In this document: positions 39,717 to 48,404 of the stretch, piece after piece
How the letters are laid out: each line of letters begins with the position of its first letter
How positions within the stretch are numbered: the first letter of the stretch is position 1
Source of the DNA: Actinomycetospora succinea
Lineage (GTDB): Bacteria > Actinomycetota > Actinomycetes > Mycobacteriales > Pseudonocardiaceae
Reading direction: 5' to 3'
DNA: 64,000 nt
Assembly (NCBI RefSeq): GCF_004363095.1
Contig: NZ_SNYO01000014.1
Location: forward strand, 1-64,000
Translations under genes and position numbers: made by a program
The notes under the pieces: generated by a model
Told to the model about the DNA's origin: nothing
The model's input: the letters and a program-made list of their open reading frames with translations, nothing else
Database searches by the model: none

Positions 39717-40664
39717 GTGACGGACGTGATGCCAGAGCGGGGACGACCCCACGCGCAGGCCTCGATGGTCGAGCTCCGGGAGGCGCCCGGGCACCTCGTC
39801 CGTCGCGCGCAGCAGCGGCACACGCTGCTCTGGTCGCGCGAGTTCGGGGGCGACCTCACCGGCCCGCAGTACGCCGTGATCTGCGCGATCGGCGCCGACA
39901 GCACGCTCGACCAGCGGGCGGTCGGCGAGCGCGCCTCGCTGGACAAGTCGAGCACCGCCGACGTCGTGGCCCGCCTCGAGGGTCAGGGCTGGCTGCGGTT
40001 CCGCAAGGACCCCGCCGACGCGCGGCGCAAGACGCTGAGCCTGACGGCGCTGGCCCGCACCGCGATCCCCGACGTCACCCGCCGGGTCGCCGCGGTCCAG
40101 GCGAGCGTCCTCGCGCCCCTGCCGGCCGGGACGCGGGAGGCGTTCGTGGACGCCCTCCGGCTGGTGGCATACGCCGGGGAGCCCCCGGTGCCCGGCCACG
40201 TCGACGACTCGATCCTGGTCCTGGCGAACTCGCCCGGCCACCTCATCCGGCGCGCCCAGCAGGTGCACACGGTGGCCTGGAACGAGGAGGTCGGCCGCGT
40301 GATGACGGCGCCGCAGTACGCGGTCCTCAGCGCGCTCTGGTCGCACGCCGAGGGCGTCGACCAGGGCACCGGCGCCGAGCTCGCGTCCGTCGACCGGTCG
40401 AGCATGGCCGACATCGTCGCCCGGCTCGCCCGCCGCGGCTGGGTCGCACGGACGCGGGACGTCGCCGACGCCCGCCGACGCCTGCTGACCCTCACCGACG
40501 ACGCCCGCGGCGAGGTCGCCCAGATCACCGCCGCGGTCGAGCGCGTGCAGGTCAGGATGCTCGCCCCGCTGCCGGACGAGCGGGACCGCGGTCTGTTCCT
40601 CGACCGGCTCCGGCTGCTGGCCTACGCCGAGGACGTCGACGGTCCCGACCCGGCGGGTCCGTAG
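39717..40664 (+). CDS. Tandem (fused double) MarR-family regulator
   Basis: 315 aa, twice the length of a normal MarR protein, because two complete MarR domains are fused. Domain 1 (about 18-150) starts APGHLVRRAQQRHTLLW; domain 2 (about 165-305) starts SPGHLIRRAQQVHTVAW. Each has its own winged helix (DKSSTADVVARLEGQGWLRF and DRSSMADIVARLARRGWVAR) and wing (KDPADARRKTLSLT, RDVADARRRLLTLT). A single chain could thus act as a pseudo-dimer or bridge two operators. GTG 39717 follows GGGAGGG. It probably controls the surrounding operons through sites 1-4. Its 3' end overlaps the convergent aldolase gene by 43 bp. Confidence 0.9.
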   Translation: MTDVMPERGRPHAQASMVELREAPGHLVRRAQQRHTLLWSREFGGDLTGPQYAVICAIGADSTLDQRAVGERASLDKSSTADVVARLEGQGWLRFRKDPADARRKTLSLTALARTAIPDVTRRVAAVQASVLAPLPAGTREAFVDALRLVAYAGEPPVPGHVDDSILVLANSPGHLIRRAQQVHTVAWNEEVGRVMTAPQYAVLSALWSHAEGVDQGTGAELASVDRSSMADIVARLARRGWVARTRDVADARRRLLTLTDDARGEVAQITAAVERVQVRMLAPLPDERDRGLFLDRLRLLAYAEDVDGPDPAGP

Positions 40665-41350
40665 AGCGCGTCCGCCCGCCGCACCAGGTAGCGGAAACCG
40701 GCGTCGAGCTGCCGGGTGTTCCAGACGCTCTCGCGCTTGACGCGGACCTCGGCGTCCGGCGTCCAGATCGCCGGGCCGCCGCCCCCGGCGGCGGCGAGCT
40801 GGATCCGGCACGCGCGTTCGAGCAGGGCCGCGAACATCACCGCGCTCGCCACGTCGGCCCCGACGGTGACCAGCCCGTGGCCCGGGACGAGGCACCCCGC
40901 GGCCGTACCGACCGCCACGGCGAGCGCGTCGCCCAGCGCGGCCGTCGCGATCAGGTCGCTCGTGCGGCGGAACCGCACGACGTCGGGGTCGGCGAACGGG
41001 ACCGCGTCGTGGGACAGGGGACGCAGCGGCACGTCGAGCGCCGCGAACGCCGCCGCGGACTCGGCGTGCGTGTGGACGGTCGCCGACGCGTCGGGACGCG
41101 CGCGGAGCAGGGCGGCGTGGATGTGGAACTCGATGTGCCGTGGTCCGTCGCCGGCCAGGACCTCCCCGTCGTCGGACAGCAGCACGACCCGCTCGGGCGT
41201 GACCTCCTCCATGCCCCAGCCCGCGGCCTTCATCCAGAGGCCGCGCCTCGCGGGGTCGCGCACCGCGGCGTGGCCCCACACCAGGTCGGCCTGACCCGCG
41301 GCGGCCAGGGCCCGATGGGCGGCCACGACGTCACCGACGACCTCGGACAC
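40622..41350 (-). CDS. Class II aldolase/adducin-family protein
   Basis: 242 aa from GTG 41350, which follows GAGGAGG. Zinc ligands of the fuculose-phosphate-aldolase fold are visible in SATVHTHAESAA (about 107-118) and in CLVPGHGLVTVG (about 176). The usual catalytic Glu region is HIEFHIHAALL. Members are aldolases or decarboxylases acting on phospho-sugars or 4-hydroxy-2-oxo acids; the substrate is not predictable. Its leader carries operator site 3 (CGTGTACGG), so it likely belongs to the same regulon as the divergent gentisate genes. Confidence 0.82.
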   Translation of the reverse strand: MSEVVGDVVAAHRALAAAGQADLVWGHAAVRDPARRGLWMKAAGWGMEEVTPERVVLLSDDGEVLAGDGPRHIEFHIHAALLRARPDASATVHTHAESAAAFAALDVPLRPLSHDAVPFADPDVVRFRRTSDLIATAALGDALAVAVGTAAGCLVPGHGLVTVGADVASAVMFAALLERACRIQLAAAGGGGPAIWTPDAEVRVKRESVWNTRQLDAGFRYLVRRADALYGPAGSGPSTSSA

Positions 41351-41379
41351 GGCGCCTCCTCGCAGATCGGCAGGACGAA

Positions 41380-41388
41380 CGTGTACGG
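41380..41388. promoter_or_regulatory. Operator site 3 before the class II aldolase gene
   Basis: CGTGTACGG, flanked by GACGAA and ATGATAGTC, lies 30 bp upstream of the leftward aldolase start. It is the inverse complement of site 2. Confidence 0.5.
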
Positions 41389-41450
41389 ATGATAGTCGGC
41401 GGACCGGTGCGGGCTTGACCGCCGATGTGCCCGAACGTAGCGTGCAACAG

Positions 41451-41471
41451 ATAGTCAGTATACGTAGCATT
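41451..41471. promoter_or_regulatory. Operator site 4 before the gentisate operon
   Basis: ATAGTCAGTATACGTAGCAT precedes TTCC and lies 22 bp before the dioxygenase ATG. Aligned with the minus-strand form of site 1 it matches 20 of 25 positions, including GTATACGT and ATTTCC, so the two operons probably share regulator and promoter layout. Confidence 0.55.
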
Positions 41472-41492
41472 TCCGGTGAACGGAGAAGGACG

Positions 41493-42539
41493 ATGGCGAC
41501 CCGGCGCTTCAAGGCCACCGACCCGGAGCTGGACGAGCTGTACGGGCGGTTCGCCGATCAGGGCCTGCAGCCGCTCTGGGAGCTCGCCGGTCTGCTCACC
41601 GCCGAGCCCCGCGTCCAGGCCGTCCCGTACCGCTGGTCCGGTCGGGTCCTGCGCGAGCTCGGCACGCGCGCCGGGGAGCTCGTCCCCGTCGACCGCGGCG
41701 GCGACCGCCGGGTGCTCGCCTGCGCCAACCCTGGACTCGGCGGCGCCCCGTACGCGGTCGGCACGTTGTGGGCGGCGATCCAGTACCTGCGGGGTCACGA
41801 GGTCGCGCCCGCCCACCGCCACACCCCGGCCGCGCTGCGGTTCGTCGTGGAGGGCGAGGGCGTCTGGACACTCGTCGACGGCGATCCCCTGCACATGGGC
41901 ACCGGCGACCTGGTCCTCACGCCGAGCTGGACCTTCCACGAGCACCACAACCCGCGCGACGAGCCGATGATCTGGGTGGACGTGCTCGACCTGCCCGTGG
42001 TCGCGGCGCTCGATGCGATCTTCTTCGAGGAGGGCCCCACCGAGGAGGCGGACACCCGCACCGCGGTGCTCTCGAACTCGGAGGCCCGGTACGGCGGCGG
42101 TCCCGGACTGGTCCCGAGCGGGGCGGCCCCGCCGGTGGGCCGGTCCCCGCTGCTCGCCTATCGCTGGGCGGAAACCGACCGCGCGCTGGCGGGGCTGCTG
42201 GAGGCCACGGGGGAGGGCGACGCCGTCCTGCGCTACACCGATCCGGTCTCGGGCGGCGACGTCATGCCGACCATGCGCTGCGAGATCGCGCGCGTCCTGG
42301 CGGGCGTCGCGACCACCCCGGCCCGTCAGACCGGCGGGCGCGTGCTCTGCGTGCTGCACGGACACGGCGAGATCCGGATCGGCGCGGAGCGCTTCGAGGT
42401 CGAACCGGGCGACCTGCTCGCGGTGCCGTCGTGGACGCCGTGGTCGGTGCACGCCGAGGCCGAGATCGACCTGTTCAGCACCAGCGACGCGCCGGTGCTC
42501 GAGGCACTCGGGCTGCTGCGCGCCGAGACGTGCGGATGA
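41493..42539 (+). CDS. Gentisate 1,2-dioxygenase
   Basis: 348 aa bicupin. The N-terminal cupin holds the iron ligands in APAHRHTPAALRFVVEGEG (His-x-His about 108-110) and the third His in WTFHEHHNPRDEPMIW (about 150). The second cupin (HGHGEIRIGAERFEVEPGD, about 288-306) is structural. The enzyme opens gentisate to maleylpyruvate. ATG 41493 follows GGAGAAGGA. The next gene overlaps by ATGA and encodes a matching hydroxylase, which supports gentisate over 1-hydroxy-2-naphthoate or salicylate as the ring-cleavage substrate. Confidence 0.9.
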   Translation: MATRRFKATDPELDELYGRFADQGLQPLWELAGLLTAEPRVQAVPYRWSGRVLRELGTRAGELVPVDRGGDRRVLACANPGLGGAPYAVGTLWAAIQYLRGHEVAPAHRHTPAALRFVVEGEGVWTLVDGDPLHMGTGDLVLTPSWTFHEHHNPRDEPMIWVDVLDLPVVAALDAIFFEEGPTEEADTRTAVLSNSEARYGGGPGLVPSGAAPPVGRSPLLAYRWAETDRALAGLLEATGEGDAVLRYTDPVSGGDVMPTMRCEIARVLAGVATTPARQTGGRVLCVLHGHGEIRIGAERFEVEPGDLLAVPSWTPWSVHAEAEIDLFSTSDAPVLEALGLLRAETCG

Positions 42540-43789
42540 CCCGGTCGCGACAGGTCCCGGCCCTCGTCGTCGGCGGCGGGATCGGCGGGCTCGCGACGGC
42601 GCTGTCGCTGGCCCGTCACGGTCAGGCCGTGCACCTGATCGAGCGGAACGCGGGCTTCACCGAGATCGGGGCCGGCCTGCAGTTCGGGCCGAACGCGAGC
42701 CGGGCCCTCGACGCGCTCGGGGTGCTCGACGACGTCCTGCCGCGAGCGGTCCGGCCCCCGCGGGCGCAGTTGATGGACGCCCTCACCGGCCGGCCGATCA
42801 CGACCCTCGACCTCGGGCTGGCGTTCGTCGAGCGCTACGGCTACCCCTACCTGGTCCTGCACCGCTCGGACCTGCTCGAGACGCTCGTCGACCACTGCCG
42901 CCGGCACCCCCTCGTCACCCTGGAGAACGGCCGGACCGTGGTCGACGTGGGCCTGCACCCCGGGCTCGCCCGCGTGCGCTGCGCCGACGGCACCGTCTAC
43001 GAGACCCCCGCGCTCGTCGGCGCCGACGGGCTGCACTCGACGCTGCGCGCCGCGGTCGTCGACGACGTGCCCGTCTGCGCCGGGTACGCCGCCTACCGCG
43101 GCACGATCCCGCGGCGCGACGCCGCCCACGCGATCGCGCCCGACGAGGTCGTCCTGTGGATCGGCCCCGGCACGCACCTCATCCAGTACCCGGTGCGCGG
43201 CGGCGAGCTCTACAACCAGGTCGCGGTGTTCCGCAGCCCCCGCTTCCACGCGGGACACACCGCGCCCGGCGACTGGGCGTGGCCCGAGGAGCTCGATGAC
43301 GCCTTCGCCCGGGCGTGCCGGCCGGTGCGCGACGCGGTGGCCAGCATCGGGCGGGACCGCCACTGGCCGATGTACGACCGCGAGCCGGCGAGCACCTGGA
43401 TCAGCGGCCCGCTGGTGCTCACCGGCGACGCCGCGCACCCGATGCTGCAGTACCTCGGGCAGGGCGCGTGCCAGGCGCTCGAGGACGCCGTCGAGCTCGG
43501 GTATCGGTTCGCGTGCCACACGACCGATGTCGACCGGGCGTACCGCGAGTTCGAGGGGGCCCGGTGGGCGCGGACGACGCGGTGCCAGACCAGCGCCCGT
43601 CCCTGGGGGGAGCTCTGGCACACCGAGGACCCGCTGGTCCTGGCCCTGCGCCGTCGCGTGCTCGGCGACCGCGCGGCCGACGACTTCCGCGAGTTCGACT
43701 GGCTCTACGCGCCCCTTCCCGCGGACGCGGCCGCTCCCGCCCTGGCCGGTGTCCCGGCCCCGCCCCCGACCCGACTGGGAGCCCGCTGA
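42536..43789 (+). CDS. FAD monooxygenase, 3-hydroxybenzoate 6-hydroxylase-like
   Basis: 417 aa class A flavoprotein hydroxylase. FAD motif GGGIGGLATALSLARHG (about 14-30), DG motif in VGADGLHSTLRAAV (about 160), and GD motif in VLTGDAAHPMLQYLGQGA (about 300). Coupling to gentisate dioxygenase favours para-hydroxylation of 3-hydroxybenzoate to gentisate, but salicylate- or 6-hydroxynicotinate-type hydroxylases look alike. It starts in the dioxygenase stop (ATGA), and its own stop overlaps the next ATG by one base. Confidence 0.87.
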   Translation: MTRSRQVPALVVGGGIGGLATALSLARHGQAVHLIERNAGFTEIGAGLQFGPNASRALDALGVLDDVLPRAVRPPRAQLMDALTGRPITTLDLGLAFVERYGYPYLVLHRSDLLETLVDHCRRHPLVTLENGRTVVDVGLHPGLARVRCADGTVYETPALVGADGLHSTLRAAVVDDVPVCAGYAAYRGTIPRRDAAHAIAPDEVVLWIGPGTHLIQYPVRGGELYNQVAVFRSPRFHAGHTAPGDWAWPEELDDAFARACRPVRDAVASIGRDRHWPMYDREPASTWISGPLVLTGDAAHPMLQYLGQGACQALEDAVELGYRFACHTTDVDRAYREFEGARWARTTRCQTSARPWGELWHTEDPLVLALRRRVLGDRAADDFREFDWLYAPLPADAAAPALAGVPAPPPTRLGAR

Positions 43790-44685
43790 TGCGCTACTCG
43801 TCCTTCCGCGACCGTGACGGGCGCACCCGGGTCGGCGTCGCGGAGGACGGAGCGCTCCGGGACGTCACCGACCTCCTGCCCGACGGTCCCGGCAGCCCGA
43901 TGCGGCGCCTGATCGCGAGCGTCCCCGACCGGCGGGCGTTCGCCGGGGCCCCGGAGATCGACCCGGCGACCGTCGAGGTGCTGCCGGTCGTCCCCGACCC
44001 CACGAAGATCGTCGCCGCGCCGGTCAACTACCGCGCCCACCAGACCGAGATGAGCTCGGCGAGCACGATCGACGCGCTCGGCGTCTTCCTCAAGGCCCCG
44101 AGCTCGCTCGCCGCCGACCGCGGGGTGATCCGCCTGCCCTACGTCGACCGTCGGGTCGACCAGGAGGGCGAGCTCGCCGCGGTGATCGGGCGGACGGCCC
44201 GCCACGTCGCCGAGAGCGAGGCGCTCGACGTCGTGTTCGGCTACACCGGTCTGCTCGACATGACGATGCGCGGCGGCGAGGACCGCTCCCTGCGCAAGTC
44301 GTTCGACACCTTCACCCCGCTCGGCCCGACGGTGGTGACGCCCGACGAGGTGCCCCCGATCGACGAGCTCGAGCTGCACCTGCGGGTCAACGGCACCCTG
44401 CGGCAGCGCGCCGACCTGCGCGACCTGATCTGGGGTCTCCCGCGCCTGCTCGCCTACGTGTCGAGCGTCATGACGCTGCACCCCGGCGACGTGGTGTCCA
44501 CCGGGACGCCCGAAGGGGTCGGCGAGGTCCACGACGGCGACCGCATCGACCTGAGGATCACCGGCCTCGACGGGCTCACGGTGACCGTGAGCGGCGAGGG
44601 CGCGACGATGTGCCCGACCCTCGGCGCGGGGCGGGGACCGGTCCCTCCGTCCGCACTCACGCCGGTCGCGGAACGCCGGGCATGA
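43789..44685 (+). CDS. Fumarylacetoacetate hydrolase-family enzyme (fumaryl-/maleylpyruvate hydrolase)
   Basis: 298 aa FAH-fold hydrolase. KIVAAPVNYRAH opens the catalytic domain. The metal-binding Glu set lies in VDQEGELAAVIG (about 120-131), with the third acidic ligand in FGYTGLLDMTM (about 149). VSTGTPEGVGEVHDGD closes the family core. In this operon it should cleave fumarylpyruvate or maleylpyruvate to pyruvate and fumarate/malate. No maleylpyruvate isomerase is present in the operon, so it may act directly on maleylpyruvate or an isomerase may be encoded elsewhere. Confidence 0.86.
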   Translation: MRYSSFRDRDGRTRVGVAEDGALRDVTDLLPDGPGSPMRRLIASVPDRRAFAGAPEIDPATVEVLPVVPDPTKIVAAPVNYRAHQTEMSSASTIDALGVFLKAPSSLAADRGVIRLPYVDRRVDQEGELAAVIGRTARHVAESEALDVVFGYTGLLDMTMRGGEDRSLRKSFDTFTPLGPTVVTPDEVPPIDELELHLRVNGTLRQRADLRDLIWGLPRLLAYVSSVMTLHPGDVVSTGTPEGVGEVHDGDRIDLRITGLDGLTVTVSGEGATMCPTLGAGRGPVPPSALTPVAERRA

Positions 44686-44697
44686 CGGGCGGTCCGG

Positions 44698-45171
44698 TCA
44701 CGCGCCGAGCATGACCTGCGGATCGCCCGACCAGAACCTGTTCTCGATCACGAGTCGCGACATGCGCCAGGCCGCGTCGGATCGGACGAAGGTCATGTCG
44801 TAGCGGTTGTGCATGGTGCAGTGGCGGTCACGGACGCCGCGCGGGTGGTGGATGGCGTTGACGGAGGCCGTGACGCGGAGCCCGTCACCCTCGGCGTGCA
44901 GGACTCGGACGTTGGTGGCGAGGTGCAGTGTGTCCATCGGTCCGACGCTGGCCGCGACGCCGTCGAGGATGCCCTGGCGGCCCTCGAGGACGGGGAAGTC
45001 GATGCCCATGGCGCGGGCCGCGGGTCCGAAGTCGAGGGTGGCGTCGGCGGTGAAGACCGGGCCGAGGATCATCGGGTCGTTCTCGTCGATGCCCGCGGCG
45101 AAGTCGGCGAGCGCGGCCTCGATGGCGAGGCGGTCGTCGGCGGTGAGGTCAAGGCTGATGGGCGTGGCCAT
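44698..45171 (-). CDS. SnoaL/NTF2-like protein
   Basis: 157 aa with a cone-shaped NTF2-like fold pattern: helical start DDRLAIEAALADFAAGID, then strands with FTADATLDFG, TLHLATNVRVLHAEG and HNRYDMTFVRSDAAWRMSRL. In catabolic clusters such proteins are small dehydratases, hydratases, isomerases or lyases. It is last in the long leftward operon beginning at the alcohol dehydrogenase, next to an acyl-CoA dehydrogenase. Because the cluster lacks an enoyl-CoA hydratase, a hydratase-like job is worth testing, but this is inference. Confidence 0.78.
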   Translation of the reverse strand: MATPISLDLTADDRLAIEAALADFAAGIDENDPMILGPVFTADATLDFGPAARAMGIDFPVLEGRQGILDGVAASVGPMDTLHLATNVRVLHAEGDGLRVTASVNAIHHPRGVRDRHCTMHNRYDMTFVRSDAAWRMSRLVIENRFWSGDPQVMLGA

Positions 45172-45207
45172 GGGGTGGTCGTCCCTTTCACGAAGTGGCG
45201 GTCGGCG

Positions 45208-46458
45208 TCAGCTGTCGACGGTGACCCAGGGGTCGTAGGAGGGGTTGGCGAGCAGGGTGTGGAGGCGGCGGCGCCGGAAGCCGTTGTTGCCGCCGCTGAA
45301 CAGGGGGTAGGCGAGGGCGTCCTGGAGGAGGCCGGCGAGGGGCAGGTGGTGGCCGTAGGACTCCACGCCGATGACCCGCATGAGCTCGACCAGGGTCTGG
45401 ACCGCGGCTTCGGAGCCGAAGATCTTCGCGTGGACGGACAGCTCCTCGGCGGCCGGTGAGCCGTTGTCCACCGCGGCACACGCCGCCCGGGTCAGGCCGC
45501 GGACGGCCTGGATGCGGGTCTTGACGTCGGCGAGGGCGAACCCGACGCCCTGGTGCGCCACGACCGGGACGAGCCCGCCCCGCCGGTCGGTGCGCGCGAA
45601 CTGCAGGGCGACGTCGAACGCGGCACGCATGACGCCCGTGGCGCAGGCCCCGATGAGGGCGCCGCCGAAGGACGCGGCGACGATGCCGAGCCCGTCGCCG
45701 ACCTCGCCGATCAGGTCGGCGTCCGGGACGCGGACGTCGGTCAGGGTGAAGCGGGGCAGGAGGTGCGCCCGGTGGCCGACCGGATCGAGGAGCTCGGTGA
45801 TCGTCAGTCCCTCGATCGGGCCCGGGACGAGGAACGCCGCCGTCGAGCGCTGCGGGTCGGGGTCGCCCCCGGCGCGGCACACGACGGTCATGAGGTCGGG
45901 CCCGTGGCCGTCCCAGCCCGTCGCGTGCGACACCCACTGCTTCTCGCCCAGGATCGTCCACTGCCCGTCGTCGTGACGGGCCGTGGTCCGGAGGCCTACG
46001 TCCGGGCCGGTTCCGGGGTCGGGCTGGTCGAGGTTGGCGGTGCCGCCGGGCTCGGAGAGGGCGAGGGAGGCGATGGGGGTCCCGGTCGTCGCCAGGAACG
46101 GTCCGAGGAACCGCTCGTGCTGGGCCGGTGAGCCTGCCCGCAGCAGCGGGGTGAGCCCCAGGCCGGTCGAGAAGAGGTGCAGGGCGACGCTCGGGTCGCC
46201 GGCGACCAGTTCCTCGGCCAGCACCGCGGTCGTCGAGGCGCCCGTCCCGTCGCCGCCGAGTGCCTGGGGGACGAGGCGGCGCAGGAAGCCGGCCTCGACC
46301 ATCTGCCGGTAGAAGGGTCGGGTGGCCCGGTAGCGCTCGGTCGCGGTGGGCAGGGGGTCGGTGACGTCACGGACGTGGGCGAGGACGTCGCCGGCGAACT
46401 CGCGGGCCCGGGCGCGCACGGCCGCGTGCTCGCTCCGAGGGGTGGTCGTCGCGGTCAC
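45208..46458 (-). CDS. Acyl-CoA dehydrogenase
   Basis: 416 aa. The FAD/substrate motif ASLALSEPGGTANLD (about 128-142) and ILGEKQWVSHATG (about 167-179) mark the middle domain. The C-terminal helical domain includes GVGFALADVKTRIQAVRGLT and VESYGHHLPLAGLLQDALAY. The usual catalytic Glu near the C-terminus (R-x-x-x-I-Y-EG-type motif) is not obvious; the corresponding stretch reads AYPLFSGGNNGFRRRRLH, so the base may differ or the enzyme may act as a flavin monooxygenase-like ACAD. Directly upstream is an SDR gene with a 1-bp gap. Confidence 0.85.
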   Translation of the reverse strand: MTATTTPRSEHAAVRARAREFAGDVLAHVRDVTDPLPTATERYRATRPFYRQMVEAGFLRRLVPQALGGDGTGASTTAVLAEELVAGDPSVALHLFSTGLGLTPLLRAGSPAQHERFLGPFLATTGTPIASLALSEPGGTANLDQPDPGTGPDVGLRTTARHDDGQWTILGEKQWVSHATGWDGHGPDLMTVVCRAGGDPDPQRSTAAFLVPGPIEGLTITELLDPVGHRAHLLPRFTLTDVRVPDADLIGEVGDGLGIVAASFGGALIGACATGVMRAAFDVALQFARTDRRGGLVPVVAHQGVGFALADVKTRIQAVRGLTRAACAAVDNGSPAAEELSVHAKIFGSEAAVQTLVELMRVIGVESYGHHLPLAGLLQDALAYPLFSGGNNGFRRRRLHTLLANPSYDPWVTVDS

Positions 46459-46459
46459 G

Positions 46460-47173
46460 TCAGTGACCCGCGCTCTGGCCGCCGTCGACGTGCAGCGTCT
46501 CGCCGGTCACGAAGGTCGCGGACTCGAGGTAGAGGACGGCGTGGACGATCTCGTCGATCTCGCCCATGCGGCCCAGCGGGTGGAGCGCGGCGTAGGCGTC
46601 GTGCGCCTCGACGGGGTGCATGGGGGTCTTGATGATCCCGGGCGACACCGCGTTGACCCGCACGCCCGAGCCGGCGTACTCGATGGCCAGCGACCGGGTC
46701 GCCGCGTCGAGCCCGCCCTTGGTGAGCGAGGCGAGCACCGAGGGGACCGCGCGCATCGGGTGGTCCACGAGCGAGGTGGTGAGGGTGACGACGTGGCCGC
46801 CGCCCTGCTCGAGCATCGTCGCGACCGCGCGCCGGGTGATGGCGAAGAAGCCGGCGAGGTTGAGGCCGACCATCGCGGCGAAGTCCTCGTCGGTGTAGGC
46901 GGTGAAGGGCTTGGCGAGGAACGAGCCCGCGTTGTTGACCAGCGTGTCGATGCGCCCGAACCGCTCCAGCGCCGCGTCGACCACCCGCTCGGCGGTCCGG
47001 GGGTCGGTCAGGTCCCCGGGGACGATGTGCACCTGCGGGTCGTCCGTTGGCGCGACGGAGCGCGACGTGGCGACGACGGCGTGGCCGAGCTTGCGGTAGC
47101 CCTCGACGACACCGGCGCCGATGCCCCGTGATGCGCCGGTGACGATGACGACCTTCTGGTCGGTCGCGGTCAT
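46460..47173 (-). CDS. SDR-family oxidoreductase lacking the catalytic Tyr
   Basis: 237 aa. The cofactor motif VTGASRGIGAGVVEGY (about 11-26), NNAGS and the C-terminal VTGETLHVDGG are normal for classical SDRs. The active-site stretch reads SVLASLTKGGLDAATRS, so the Tyr of YxxxK is Ala while Lys remains; the Ser of the triad region reads TLTTSLVD. Either another residue takes over acid catalysis or the protein is non-dehydrogenase. The ATG follows GGAGAGAA. It is co-directional with the acyl-CoA dehydrogenase and downstream of the AraC gene. Confidence 0.83.
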   Translation of the reverse strand: MTATDQKVVIVTGASRGIGAGVVEGYRKLGHAVVATSRSVAPTDDPQVHIVPGDLTDPRTAERVVDAALERFGRIDTLVNNAGSFLAKPFTAYTDEDFAAMVGLNLAGFFAITRRAVATMLEQGGGHVVTLTTSLVDHPMRAVPSVLASLTKGGLDAATRSLAIEYAGSGVRVNAVSPGIIKTPMHPVEAHDAYAALHPLGRMGEIDEIVHAVLYLESATFVTGETLHVDGGQSAGH

Positions 47174-47245
47174 GGTTCTCTCCCTGGACGTGCGTCGTCG
47201 AACGAGCCGCCGTCGGGCGGCCGTGGGGTGGGGTATCGGTGGGGT

Positions 47246-48244
47246 CTAGGCGTGCAGCGGTCGTGGACCGCCGCGCTCCCACCGGCCCGAGCGGCGGATC
47301 TCGCCCGCCGTCATGCCGAACTCGGCCTTCAGGGCCCGGCTCAGGTGCTCGGTGTCGGTGACGCCCCACCGGGCGGCGATCGCCGCCGCGGTGCGGCCGT
47401 GCAGCGACTCGTCGACGAGGTCGCGGCACACCCGCTCCAGGCGTTGCCGCCGGATCCAGGCCGACAGGGTGCTGCCGGTCGGCGCGAGCACCTTGTGCAG
47501 GTAGCGCACGGACACCCCGTGGGCCCGCGCCACCGACTCGACGGTGAGGCCCGGGTCGGACAGGGACGCCAGGCAGTGGGCCAGCACCCTGTCGGCGAGG
47601 TCGTCGCCCGCGCTCTGCGGGGCGATGTCGACCAGCTCGGCGATGACGAGCGAGACGATCGCGTCGGCGAGGTACTCCTTGCTCCGGCTTGCCGCACCGA
47701 GGGTGCAGGCGTCGACCTTGGCGGCGAGGCCCTCGAAGAGCACGCCCACGACGTCGCGGGGGCCGCAGTCGGTACCGACGGCGACGGCCGTCCGCCCGGA
47801 CAACGCATCCGCGTGCGAGCCGAGCGCGGCGACCGGGACGGTGACGACGACGGCCTCGTACGGCTCCCAGAACGTGACCTCGTAGGGCCGCGAGGTGACG
47901 TGGTTGACCAGGTCCCCGGGGCCGAGCAGGCAGTGGCGGCCGTCCTGGGTGACCCCGGCCCGTCCCTCTCGGAGCAGGGCGACGGCGAGGAACGCGGGGT
48001 CGCCGGGATCGATCAGCTCGGGGCCGCGGGTCAGCACGCAGGGACTGCCGCTGACCACGGAGACCTGGACCTCACCCGCCGCGGCGCTGCGCACCGAGCT
48101 GTGGAAGGTCCCGTCACCGAGGGGCCGCACCCGCAGCGGCGCGAGCGACCGCGCGAGGTGCGCGGCGAACCGGTCGCCGTCGTCGGTCTCCGCCGCGGCG
48201 ACCGGGCGGGGCGGCACGGAGTCCTCGAGAGCCCCTGAGCTCAT
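47246..48244 (-). CDS. AraC-family transcriptional regulator
   Basis: 332 aa. The N-terminal AraC-binding (cupin-like) domain covers about 1-200 (CLLGPGDLVNHVTSRPYEVTF). The two C-terminal helix-turn-helix motifs are LTVESVARAHGVSVRYLHKV and TAAAIAARWGVTDTEHLSRA, ending FGMTAGEIR. ATG 48244 is placed 6 nt after GGAGG. It lies in the middle of the leftward catabolic operon and probably responds to the cluster substrate, separately from the GntR regulator in the rightward operon. Confidence 0.9.
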   Translation of the reverse strand: MSSGALEDSVPPRPVAAAETDDGDRFAAHLARSLAPLRVRPLGDGTFHSSVRSAAAGEVQVSVVSGSPCVLTRGPELIDPGDPAFLAVALLREGRAGVTQDGRHCLLGPGDLVNHVTSRPYEVTFWEPYEAVVVTVPVAALGSHADALSGRTAVAVGTDCGPRDVVGVLFEGLAAKVDACTLGAASRSKEYLADAIVSLVIAELVDIAPQSAGDDLADRVLAHCLASLSDPGLTVESVARAHGVSVRYLHKVLAPTGSTLSAWIRRQRLERVCRDLVDESLHGRTAAAIAARWGVTDTEHLSRALKAEFGMTAGEIRRSGRWERGGPRPLHA

Positions 48245-48404
48245 CCGCCACCTCCTCGGTCGACCGAGCCGATCCCCGATCGGGCCCGTGCGACGACTGT
48301 AGGAGGGCCCGACGGGCTCCGGCCGCCACCGAGCGCACCGGCAGGCGCCAGATCGTGCACAGCGACCCCCGCCGCGCTCGCGCCCCGGAGCGAGCATCTC
48401 CCCG

